Part shown: positions 25,475 through 32,805 of the stretch, one piece after another
Layout: every line of letters starts with the position of its first letter
Position numbering within the stretch: the first letter of the stretch is position 1
Assembly (NCBI RefSeq): GCF_001458775.1
Contig: NZ_CZPZ01000034.1
Span: forward strand, 110,195 to 174,194
DNA length: 64,000 bases
Reading direction: 5' to 3'
DNA from: Candidatus Nitrospira nitrificans
Lineage (GTDB): Bacteria; Nitrospirota; Nitrospiria; Nitrospirales; Nitrospiraceae
Position numbers and translations under genes: made by a program
Notes under the pieces: generated by a model
What the model saw: only the letters and a program-made list of their open reading frames with translations
What the model was told of the DNA's origin: nothing
Database searches by the model: none

Positions 25475-25599
25475 ACTGTCCTCCGATTTCCTCATTCTCC
25501 CACTTAGGGAGGTGTCTGTGAAATCGGGGGAAGGGCAGCATGAGCCAGATGTGATTGGTTGCCACTTCCCTTCTCCCTCGCAACAGTCTTCTGATTTTC

Positions 25600-25634
25600 T
25601 TGTCCGATTCCGGACGCGGTCCTACAGTGTAGAG
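25600..25634 (+). promoter_or_regulatory. sigma-70-type promoter, copy B of a repeated leaderless module
   Basis: TTGTCC (25600-25605), 17 bp, TACAGT (25623-25628), 6 nt, ATG 25635. It includes the odd palindrome CTACAGTGTAG. It drives only a decayed reading frame, so the promoter outlived its gene. Confidence 0.6.
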
Positions 25635-25752
25635 ATGCTTACCGCCGGGTGCATCTATAACTCATTGTCCAAAATGTCGGGCTCAGTGGCTGGAAGAGAC
25701 TGTGGAGTGTGTGCGCTGCGGAGAGGAAAATAGGGACAGGCTGGTTTTCTAA
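25635..25752 (+). pseudogene. remnant of a zinc-ribbon gene start
   Basis: From ATG 25635 the frame gives only a short nonsense peptide. Removing one base after codon 10 gives CPKCRAQWLEETVECVRCGE, the same C-x2-C...C-x2-C zinc ribbon as in the gene at 26676 (CPKCYAERLDETPECARCG), then a stop at 25750. So this is a frameshifted, truncated copy. The rest of 25753-25970 shows no gene. Confidence 0.6.
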
Positions 25753-25970
25753 CGGAAGTGCGAGCGGAGTGTGGTTTTGAAACGGTGACGAGAGAGTTGT
25801 GATGATCCAGATGGTGATCTGAAAAGTGCTGTCGGCAATCCGTTGTCGGTCGCGGCGTCAGGAGCATTGGCTTGCAAGACCACACAAGGATGTTCTACCG
25901 GTTCAAAAGAACTGTACAGTTGCCTGCAAGATGAACGAATCCAGCTGGCGAGGGAAGGCTTGATGAATCG

Positions 25971-26315
25971 CTAATGACGATGATTCCCAGTACGTCGAAC
26001 AGAGCTTCGCGTCCTACTGGACCCGCGAGCTAAGAGCCATTTCTTAAACGACGCTTGGCTTTCACCGGACGGTCTGCCTGCAAGAAGGCCTTCGATACTG
26101 ATTTCCTCGTCGAGCTTGTCCCAGTGAATCCCGTGCCCTCTGCAGATCAATCGCCAGTTTTTTCGTCCTACGGGTGTGGCATGAACCAGGCGGGGAAACC
26201 AAGCAAATGGCACGGACAAGCTCCGCCCATCGCTCAGCTCTATGGTGAGCGTGTCTTCTGTCAGTATCACTGTTTCGGCTACCGGCAATGAAATGTCAAC
26301 TGCCGAAGTATTCAT
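25971..26315 (-). CDS. DUF2442 domain protein, partner of DUF4160
   Basis: 114 residues. The domain signature is LSDGRSLSVPFAWFPRLVHA, then WRLICRGHGIHWDKLDEEIS and IEGLLAGRPS, typical DUF2442. Its ATG overlaps the stop of the upstream DUF4160 frame (ATGA), so the two are coupled. Such pairs are held to be toxin-antitoxin-like, without firm proof known to me. The last 15 residues are basic (SRTRSSVRRTGNHRH). Confidence 0.85.
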   Translation of the reverse strand: MNTSAVDISLPVAETVILTEDTLTIELSDGRSLSVPFAWFPRLVHATPVGRKNWRLICRGHGIHWDKLDEEISIEGLLAGRPSGESQASFKKWLLARGSSRTRSSVRRTGNHRH

Positions 26316-26512
26316 TTCTTTTGCTCGGTCACGCGTGTATGAACCCGAACGATTTCCGGACGTGAAAATCCTCCGCTTTCTTGCAACCGAATCGGATCAA
26401 GCCAAAACCTTGCCACCTTATCTTCTCGTTCAATGTGGATATGTGATGGGTCATCACGATCGCCCTCATAAAAGAAGAACCGATAAGGACCAACCCTCAG
26501 AACTGTCGGTAT
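26312..26512 (-). CDS. DUF4160 domain protein with non-canonical ATA start
   Basis: 66 codons. The family normally starts MPTVLR; here the codon before PTVLRVGPYRFFFYEGDRDD is ATA (26510-26512), and an in-frame TGA lies three codons further up, so no ATG, GTG or TTG start is available before the domain. The core DPSHIHIERE, ARFWLDPIRL and GFSRPEIVRVH are intact. A GTGAAGG that could serve as SD lies just upstream. Either AUA is used as a weak start, a CTG a few codons in is used, or the gene has lost its start and is decaying. It overlaps DUF2442 by ATGA. Confidence 0.65.
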   Translation of the reverse strand: MPTVLRVGPYRFFFYEGDRDDPSHIHIEREDKVARFWLDPIRLQESGGFSRPEIVRVHTRVTEQKK

Positions 26513-26640
26513 AAACCTTCACTCACATAAGAGGGCATCTTAGCACGTCTGCTCTTTCAAGCTGAAGAGATCTGCTGCTTCTCTGCGGATCGACTTGTTG
26601 GGGTTGAGTGTCTAACTGCTGCACTGTTCTGATGATTTTC

Positions 26641-26675
26641 TTGTCGGACTCCAGGTGCGGCTCTACAGTGTGGAG
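26641..26675 (+). promoter_or_regulatory. sigma-70-type promoter, copy C of a repeated leaderless module
   Basis: TTGTCG (26641-26646), 17 bp, TACAGT (26664-26669), 6 nt, ATG 26676. Same spacing as copies A and B; similarity extends upstream of the -35 box (GATGATTTTC against GATTTTC and GATTGTC). Confidence 0.6.
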
Positions 26676-27428
26676 ATGCTGGGCGTCGGAGCATCCACCA
26701 CACGTTGTCCTAAATGTTATGCCGAACGGCTTGATGAGACGCCGGAGTGTGCCCGATGTGGGATCATCTTCGCCAAGTATCGGCTGGATTTTCCGAAAGC
26801 ACGTCTTCCCTCACCGTCCTCGTCAATTGCGAGATCTCCGTGGCTGCTAACGGCGAAGCATTGGCTGATCGAGTCGGATATGACGACCGATTCGATGACG
26901 TTTTACGGCCGAGCAGCCCTGTTTGTGGCCATGGTCTGGTGGGGCTGGACGTTCATCGTGACGCCACTGGAAACAAATTACACCGGCGAGTCTTTCCTTC
27001 ACCTCATCAACCTTCCTTTTCATGAAGCCGGGCATGTGATCTTCATCCCGTTCGGTCGCTTCATGACGGTTCTGGGTGGAACGCTCGGTCAGGTTCTCAT
27101 GCCGATCATCTGTCTCGGCACATTCCTTGTAAAGACTCGTGATCCCTTCGGAGCTTCCGTGGCTTTGTGGTGGACAGCGGAGAGCCTGATGGATATCGCT
27201 CCCTACATCAACGATGCGCGAGCGCTGGACCTCATGCTGATCGGCGGCGTGACCGGGAAAGAAACCGACGGACACGATTGGAACAACATTCTGACGATGC
27301 TCGGCTTATTGGAATGGGATCATCGGTTGGCTCACCTCACCTACAACGTCGGGATTCTCCTCATGCTTGTGTCCTTCCTTTGGGGAGGCGCCCTCTTGTT
27401 GCGCCACTATCGCCGCCGGACTGCTTAG
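26676..27428 (+). CDS. zinc-ribbon / M50-type membrane metalloprotease
   Basis: 250 residues from ATG 26676. Residues 11-28 are a zinc ribbon (CPKC...CARC), followed by IIFAKY. Several membrane segments follow, with an M50-like zinc motif HEAGH (H116, E117, H120) in LPFHEAGHVIFIPFGRF. The C-terminal half has further hydrophobic helices and WDHRLAHLTYNVG. There is no SD; the predicted promoter puts the start point on the ATG, hence leaderless. The frame stays open 7 codons upstream, but that stretch overlaps the promoter. Probably an intramembrane or membrane-bound peptidase of unknown target. Confidence 0.75.
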   Translation: MLGVGASTTRCPKCYAERLDETPECARCGIIFAKYRLDFPKARLPSPSSSIARSPWLLTAKHWLIESDMTTDSMTFYGRAALFVAMVWWGWTFIVTPLETNYTGESFLHLINLPFHEAGHVIFIPFGRFMTVLGGTLGQVLMPIICLGTFLVKTRDPFGASVALWWTAESLMDIAPYINDARALDLMLIGGVTGKETDGHDWNNILTMLGLLEWDHRLAHLTYNVGILLMLVSFLWGGALLLRHYRRRTA

Positions 27429-27507
27429 CTACCACACGCCACTGCTTCCATAACTTTTCTCTTTCGGAGCCGGTTTTCACTCCTTCTTGATGAGGCAGCC
27501 GTCTATT

Positions 27508-27536
27508 TTGACACCATTTTTACGGAGGATTTTGTA
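27508..27536 (+). promoter_or_regulatory. predicted promoter of the kdp operon
   Basis: TTGACA (27508-27513), 17 bp, TTTGTA (27531-27536), 33 bp before the first small ORF. KdpE-controlled promoters usually have an activator site just upstream of the -35 box; none is certain here. Confidence 0.55.
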
Positions 27537-27569
27537 GGGTGGTTTGCAAGGGTAAGGGAAGGAACCGCC

Positions 27570-27650
27570 ATGGACATCGTCGCTGTAGCGCTGGTACTCG
27601 GGTTTTTCTTTCTCTCCGGCTGGCTGATGTTTGGGTTGGATCGCCTCTAA
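27570..27650 (+). CDS. 26-aa membrane peptide upstream of kdpF
   Basis: The ORF MDIVAVALVLGFFFLSGWLM...LDRL is one hydrophobic helix with a short charged end, preceded by GGGAAGGAA. Similar tiny ORFs ending in ERL/DRL precede kdpF in many bacteria. It is the first cistron of the kdp operon, 10 bp before kdpF. Possibly an accessory Kdp peptide; unproved. Confidence 0.6.
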   Translation: MDIVAVALVLGFFFLSGWLMFGLDRL

Positions 27651-27660
27651 GAGGATGCGG

Positions 27661-27750
27661 ATGAACGCGATGTATGTGTTCGGCGGAATGGTGTCGGCTG
27701 GCCTGCTGATCTATCTCATGGTCGCATTGCTGAAGGCCGAGTGGTTTTGA
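27661..27750 (+). CDS. kdpF: K+-transporting ATPase subunit KdpF
   Basis: 29 residues, one membrane helix with the KdpF pattern GLLIYLMVALLKAEWF (usual YLxxALLxPExF). KdpF stabilises the KdpABC complex in the inner membrane. AGAGGA lies just before the ATG, and its stop overlaps the kdpA start (TGATG). Confidence 0.85.
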   Translation: MNAMYVFGGMVSAGLLIYLMVALLKAEWF

Positions 27751-29555
27751 TGACGATGCAAGCCCTCCTCCAAGTGCTCGTGTTCTTCGTCGTGCTGCTG
27801 GCGCTCGCGACGCCGCTCGGCTGGTACATGGCGAGAGTCTATGAAGGCAAGCCCTTTGGCCTGGACCTTCTTCTGGGTCCCATGGAACGGGCCATGTATG
27901 GACTTTCCGGCATTCGACCAACCGACGAGATGGACTGGAAACGTTACGGGATGGCGATGTTGCTCTTCAATGCAGCCGGGCTTTTGTTGCTCTATGGCTT
28001 GCAGCGGCTTCAGAATCTTTTGCCCCTCAACCCGGCCGATCTAGGCGGCGTTGCACCGGACCTGGCCTTCAACATGGCCGCGAGCTTCGTGACCAATACC
28101 AACTGGCAGGCGTATGGCGGGGAAACCACCCTGAGTTACCTGACCCAGATGCTTGGCCTGACCGTGCAGAACTTCGTTTCCGCCGCGACGGGAATGGCGG
28201 TGCTCGTGGCATTGATCCGGGGCTTGAGCCGGAGCACATCGACGACGCTGGGAAATTTCTGGAGCGATCTGGTCCGCGGCACGCTCTACATTCTTCTGCC
28301 TCTGGCTCTGCTGTTATCCGTGTCCTTGGTGTCTCAGGGTGTCGTCCAAACCTTCAATTCATACCAAACGGCGACGCTGTTCCAGCCTTTCGGTTACGAC
28401 AAGCCCGTGACCGATGCGAACGGCCAGGCCGTGCTCGATGCACAGGGAAAGCCAAAAACCGAACCGGCCACGGCAATCGAGCAAGTCATTGCAGTGGGGC
28501 CGGCTGCCTCTCAGATCGCCATCAAGCAACTCGGCACGAACGGCGGCGGATTCTTCAACGTGAATTCCGCCCATCCATTCGAGAACCCGACGCCGCTGTC
28601 CAATTTCCTTGAGGCCTTGGCCATCCTCCTCATTCCTGCCGCGCTTTGCCACACGTTTGGTCGAATGGTGGGAGACACCAGGCAAGGCAGGGTCATTCTT
28701 GCCGTCATGACCATTCTGCTGCTCTGTGTTATTCCCTTCGGGCTGTGGGCCGAACAAAGCGGCAATCCATTGCTGACCGGTATCGGCGTGGATCAGCAGC
28801 CTCAAGCCGGTCAAGCGGGAGGCAACATGGAAGGGAAGGAGACGCGATTCGGCATCACGGCTTCGGTCCTGTGGTCCGCCGTGACGACCGCCGCTTCCAA
28901 TGGCTCGGTGAACTCGATGCACGATTCCTATACCCCACTGGGCGGACTCATGCCGCTGTTCCTCATGCAGTTCGGCGAAGTGGTCTTCGGCGGAGTCGGC
29001 TCTGGACTGTACGGCATGATCGTCTTTGCCATCATTGCCGTGTTTGTCGCCGGGCTCATGGTCGGTCGGACACCGGAGTATCTGGGCAAGAAGATCGAGC
29101 CCTATGAGATGAAGATGGCTGCGCTGCTCATTCTCATCATGCCCATCGTCGTCTTGGGTTTTACCGCCCTTGCGATCAGCACCGAGACAGGCCGATCGTC
29201 TATCTTGAATCCGGGTCCCCACGGGTTCAGCGAAGTCCTCTACGCCTATACGTCCCAGGGCAACAACAACGGCAGCGCGTTCGCGGGGCTCAACGTCAAT
29301 ACACCTTTTTATAATCTGACGGGCGGCCTTGCGATGTTGATGTCGAGGTTCTGGCCGGCCATCCCGACTCTGGCGCTCGCAGGCGCTCTGGCTCGCAAGA
29401 AAGCGGCGCCGGCCGGACCCGGAACCTTGCCGACCCACACGCCGCTGTTCGTGGTGCTCTTGATCGGCGTGGTCGTGATGGTCGGGGCGCTGACATTTCT
29501 TCCCGCTCTAGCCTTGGGGCCCGTCGTCGAAGAGCTGATGACGAGGGGGCAGTAG
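27750..29555 (+). CDS. kdpA: K+-transporting ATPase subunit A
   Basis: 601 residues, ten or so membrane helices, normal KdpA length. KdpA binds and translocates K+ and belongs to the Trk/Ktr/HKT superfamily. Selectivity-filter-type loops are visible, including SFVTNTNWQAYGGE, KQLGTNGGGFFNVNSAHPF and TTAASNGSVNSMHD. ATG 27750 overlaps the kdpF stop; a GTG at 27741 is less likely. Inner membrane, with KdpB, C and F. Confidence 0.97.
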   Translation: MTMQALLQVLVFFVVLLALATPLGWYMARVYEGKPFGLDLLLGPMERAMYGLSGIRPTDEMDWKRYGMAMLLFNAAGLLLLYGLQRLQNLLPLNPADLGGVAPDLAFNMAASFVTNTNWQAYGGETTLSYLTQMLGLTVQNFVSAATGMAVLVALIRGLSRSTSTTLGNFWSDLVRGTLYILLPLALLLSVSLVSQGVVQTFNSYQTATLFQPFGYDKPVTDANGQAVLDAQGKPKTEPATAIEQVIAVGPAASQIAIKQLGTNGGGFFNVNSAHPFENPTPLSNFLEALAILLIPAALCHTFGRMVGDTRQGRVILAVMTILLLCVIPFGLWAEQSGNPLLTGIGVDQQPQAGQAGGNMEGKETRFGITASVLWSAVTTAASNGSVNSMHDSYTPLGGLMPLFLMQFGEVVFGGVGSGLYGMIVFAIIAVFVAGLMVGRTPEYLGKKIEPYEMKMAALLILIMPIVVLGFTALAISTETGRSSILNPGPHGFSEVLYAYTSQGNNNGSAFAGLNVNTPFYNLTGGLAMLMSRFWPAIPTLALAGALARKKAAPAGPGTLPTHTPLFVVLLIGVVVMVGALTFLPALALGPVVEELMTRGQ

Positions 29556-29573
29556 GGAGCCACATCGATAAGC

Positions 29574-31691
29574 ATGCCGACAACATCACACAAGGCCCCA
29601 TCTCTCTTCGACGCCGGCGTGATGAGTCTTGCGTGGCGCGCCGCCGTCGTCAAGCTAGACCCTTGTCATCAGGTCAAGAATCCGGTCATGTTCGTGGTGT
29701 GGGCTGGAAGCGTCTTGACGACCCTTTTGCTTCTGCAGGCGCTGGCCGGAACAGGAGAAGCGCCGACTTGGTTCATTTGTGCCATCGCGCTTTGGCTTTG
29801 GTTCACCCTGCTGTTCGCAAACTTTGCGGAAGCCATGGCGGAAGGCCGGGGCAAAGCGCAGGCTGATTCGCTTCGGCGGGCGCGGCGGGAACTCACGGCC
29901 AAGAAGCTTGGCAAGGTCGATCCTGGGAGTCAGCACGATGGTGCGTGGAACCGCCGGTTCCAGCGACGCGATACGTTCAGCCTGGTCTCAGCAAATCAGC
30001 TCACGAAAGGAGATGTGGTCCTCGTGGAGCCAGGTGATTTCATTCCGGCCGACGGCGAGGTCGTGGAGGGGGTGGCGTCGGTGAATGAGAGCGCCATCAC
30101 CGGCGAGAGCGCGCCCGTCATTCGGGAAAGCGGCGGCGATCGCAGCGCCGTGACCGGAGGCACGAAGCTCCTGTCCGACTGGCTCATCGTTCGCGTCACA
30201 GCCGGTCAGGGAGAAAGCTTCCTGGATCGGATGATCGCCATGGTGGAAGGAGCCAAGCGCCAGAAAACACCGAATGAAATCGCCCTCACCATTCTGCTCG
30301 CGGCGATGACCAGCATCTTTTTATTGGCCACGGTGACATTGTTGCCGTTCTCGCTGTACAGCGTGCAGACCATGGGGCAGGGGACGCCGGTCACTGTCAC
30401 GGTGTTGACGGCGCTTGTGGTCTGCCTGATTCCAACGACCATTGGGGCTCTTCTCTCGGCCATCGGCATTGCCGGCATGGATCGCATGGTGCAAGCCAAT
30501 GTCATCGCGATGTCGGGAAAGGCCGTTGAAGCGGCGGGGGACGTGGACGTCCTCCTGCTGGATAAGACCGGCACCATCACGCTGGGCAACCGTCAGGCAA
30601 CCGCCTTCCTGCCGGCGGAAGGAGTCGACATCCGGACGTTGGCCGACGCGGCCCAACTCTCGTCGTTGGCGGACGAAACGCCGGAGGGCCGCAGCATCGT
30701 CATCCTGGCCAAGGAGAAGTATGGATTGCGCGCGCGAGACCTCCATGAGATGGGCGCCACATTCATTCCCTTCACGGCCCAGATGCGGATGAGCGGGGTC
30801 AACCTTGATGGGCGACAGATCCGCAAGGGATCGGCGGACGCTATCGAGGCCTCTGTGACAGAGCAGGGAGGACGTTTTTCTCAGCTTGTCCGACTGAATG
30901 TCGAAACGATCGCCAAACAAGGCGGAACGCCGCTCGTGGTGGCGGAGAAAGCCAAGGTGCTCGGGGTGATCGCGCTACAAGACATCGTGAAGGGCGGGAT
31001 CAAGGAACGATTTGTTGAGCTCCGCCGGATGGGCATCAAAACGGTCATGATCACGGGCGACAACCCGCAAACAGCGGCGGCCGTGGCGGCGGAGGCCGGG
31101 GTGGATGATTTTCTGGCGCAGGCCACACCGGAGGCCAAGCTGAAGTTGATCCGCGATCTGCAAGCGGACGGACGTCTCGTGGCCATGACCGGGGACGGAA
31201 CCAATGACGCGCCGGCCCTGGCGCAGGCCGATGTGGCGGTCGCCATGAATACGGGAACCCAAGCAGCCAAGGAGGCCGGCAATTTGGTCGATCTGGATTC
31301 CAACCCGACCAAGCTCATTGAAATCGTGGAAATCGGCAAACAATTGCTCATGACTCGCGGCGCCTTGACCACGTTCAGTATCGCCAACGATGTGGCCAAG
31401 TACTTCGCCATCATTCCCGCTGCCTTCGCCACGACGTATCCGGCGCTCGATACATTGAACGTGATGCGTTTGGCGACTCCGCAGAGCGCGGTCCTTTCGG
31501 CGGTCATCTTCAACGCACTCATTATCGTCGCACTCATTCCGCTCGCCTTGAGAGGCATCACCTATCGGCCGATCGGAGCGGGGCTGCTGCTGCGGCGGCA
31601 TCTCTTGATCTATGGATTGGGGGGCATCGTCGTGCCGTTCGTGGGCATCAAGCTGATCGATCTGGTTCTGGTGGCCTTGCATCTTGTGTGA
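29574..31691 (+). CDS. kdpB: K+-transporting P-type ATPase subunit B
   Basis: 705 residues. The P-type ATPase core is complete: actuator motif TGESAPV, phosphorylation motif DKTGTIT (Asp330), nucleotide-binding region with [21 protein letters not shown], and the hinge [10 protein letters not shown]. The M4 helix carries [20 protein letters not shown]. It energises K+ uptake by KdpA at low external K+. 18 bp after kdpA. Confidence 0.98.
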   Translation: MPTTSHKAPSLFDAGVMSLAWRAAVVKLDPCHQVKNPVMFVVWAGSVLTTLLLLQALAGTGEAPTWFICAIALWLWFTLLFANFAEAMAEGRGKAQADSLRRARRELTAKKLGKVDPGSQHDGAWNRRFQRRDTFSLVSANQLTKGDVVLVEPGDFIPADGEVVEGVASVNESAITGESAPVIRESGGDRSAVTGGTKLLSDWLIVRVTAGQGESFLDRMIAMVEGAKRQKTPNEIALTILLAAMTSIFLLATVTLLPFSLYSVQTMGQGTPVTVTVLTALVVCLIPTTIGALLSAIGIAGMDRMVQANVIAMSGKAVEAAGDVDVLLLDKTGTITLGNRQATAFLPAEGVDIRTLADAAQLSSLADETPEGRSIVILAKEKYGLRARDLHEMGATFIPFTAQMRMSGVNLDGRQIRKGSADAIEASVTEQGGRFSQLVRLNVETIAKQGGTPLVVAEKAKVLGVIALQDIVKGGIKERFVELRRMGIKTVMITGDNPQTAAAVAAEAGVDDFLAQATPEAKLKLIRDLQADGRLVAMTGDGTNDAPALAQADVAVAMNTGTQAAKEAGNLVDLDSNPTKLIEIVEIGKQLLMTRGALTTFSIANDVAKYFAIIPAAFATTYPALDTLNVMRLATPQSAVLSAVIFNALIIVALIPLALRGITYRPIGAGLLLRRHLLIYGLGGIVVPFVGIKLIDLVLVALHLV

Positions 31692-31723
31692 TCGAGTAAC
31701 GAGTAGGACGCGAAGAGGGAGAT

Positions 31724-32299
31724 ATGAAGGACCAAATGAGACCCGCCCTGACCATGCTCCTCCTCCTGACTGTCTTGACGGGCCTGCTCTATCCGCTGGC
31801 GGTCACAGGGATCGCGCACACGTTGTTTCCGGAGCAGGCGAACGGCAGCTTGATCGCGCGCGAAGGCAAGGTGATCGGGTCCGCGTTGATCGGACAATAT
31901 TTTGACAAACCGGAGTATTTCTGGAGCCGTCCGTCGGCGACTTCGCCGTTTCCCTACAACGCCGCTGCATCGGGTGGGTCGAACCTCGGACCGACCAACC
32001 AGACGTTGATCGAAATGGTCAAAACGAGAGTCGCCGCCTTACGAGGGGCCGATCCGAGCAACGATTTGCCCATGCCCGTCGACCTGGTGACGGCCTCCGG
32101 AAGCGGGCTGGACCTTCACATCAGCCCGGCTGCCGCTCTGTACCAAGTGAAGCGAGTGGCCCGCGCGCGAGGTCTGGATGAGACCCTCGTGCAAGAGCTG
32201 GTTTCCCGGCACACAGAAGAACGCCAATTCGGATTGCTGGGTGAACGGAGAGTCAATGTGTTGCGGCTGAACCTTGCGCTCGATGCGCTGCATCGCTGA
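31724..32299 (+). CDS. kdpC: K+-transporting ATPase subunit C
   Basis: 191 residues, SD AGAGGGAG before ATG. One N-terminal membrane helix ([20 protein letters not shown]), then the conserved [33 protein letters not shown] and [20 protein letters not shown] blocks. KdpC acts as a chaperone raising nucleotide affinity of KdpB. Third structural gene of the operon. Confidence 0.97.
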   Translation: MKDQMRPALTMLLLLTVLTGLLYPLAVTGIAHTLFPEQANGSLIAREGKVIGSALIGQYFDKPEYFWSRPSATSPFPYNAAASGGSNLGPTNQTLIEMVKTRVAALRGADPSNDLPMPVDLVTASGSGLDLHISPAAALYQVKRVARARGLDETLVQELVSRHTEERQFGLLGERRVNVLRLNLALDALHR

Positions 32300-32343
32300 A
32301 CCGATTCTCCGTTGAACTTTCCGACGCGCGGAAGGAGCGTTGC

Positions 32344-32457
32344 GTGGTCATACTTATCCTCTTTATGGTTACCCTTTGGGCGATGGCCTTCTTAATCTGG
32401 CTGCTGGGGAAATGGTTGCCACCAGGCGATAGGGTGCACCGTCCGCCCAACGGTTGA
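32344..32457 (+). CDS. 37-aa membrane peptide after kdpC
   Basis: GTG start with AAGGAG 6 nt upstream. One hydrophobic helix (VILILFMVTLWAMAFLIWLL) and a basic, Pro-rich end. It lies between kdpC and kdpD in the same direction. A second tiny membrane peptide in the locus; role unknown. Confidence 0.5.
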   Translation: MVILILFMVTLWAMAFLIWLLGKWLPPGDRVHRPPNG

Positions 32458-32478
32458 GTTCGTCAGAATGGGGCTCAC

Positions 32479-32604
32479 TCAGGTCGAGACGCAATCATCG
32501 AATCCGGGATGCCGAACCATCATGACGATCCACAGGACGAGCTGCATCGGTCCGATGCCGGGCGGTCTCGCTGTGATCAATCTCCCGATGTCCATGTTTT
32601 CCAT
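32479..32604 (-). CDS. possible 41-aa peptide, opposite strand between kdpC and kdpD
   Basis: The ORF starts MENMDIGRLITARPPGIGPM and has an excellent SD (AGAGGAG, 6-7 nt). The middle is hydrophobic (QLVLWIVMMV). No known family; supported by the SD only. The remaining intergenic DNA up to 32805 shows no other gene. Confidence 0.35.
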   Translation of the reverse strand: MENMDIGRLITARPPGIGPMQLVLWIVMMVRHPGFDDCVST

Positions 32605-32805
32605 AGCGGCTCCTCTCTTTGCTGTCGGACACAACACAATCCTCAGCGCAGCAAGATGTGGTAAGAAGACCCTGTCAGCGTATCATACGGCGTAAAAGTC
32701 GGGGGCGCCTGCCGGTCCCGTCGAAGGATCGGCGGACCATATTGGCGATGCCTTCAGCCGTCACCATTGCTCGAGCCCGGTGCGGCCCTGAGCTGAGGAC
32801 CCGCC

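Larger units (their letters stand above)
24288..25537 (-). mobile_element. IS3-family insertion sequence, complete, with GCA target duplication
   Basis: 1,250 bp, bounded by imperfect inverted repeats of about 26 bp (24288-24313 and 25512-25537; both outer ends read TG..CTTCCC). GCA at 24285-24287 and at 25538-25540 is the 3-bp target duplication usual for IS3. The element codes orfA and orfB on the minus strand with a slippery T-TTA-AAA (plus positions 25214-25220) for -1 frameshifting to OrfAB. All parts look intact, so it may be active and recent. It sits upstream of the promoter copy at 25600. Confidence 0.92.

Noticed and set aside
28359..29438. 359-codon minus-strand ORF within kdpA
   Set aside because: Antisense shadow in GC-rich DNA; Arg/His-rich, no SD, while kdpA is certain.
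30975..31682. Long minus-strand ORFs within kdpB
   Set aside because: Antisense shadows of a highly conserved ATPase gene.
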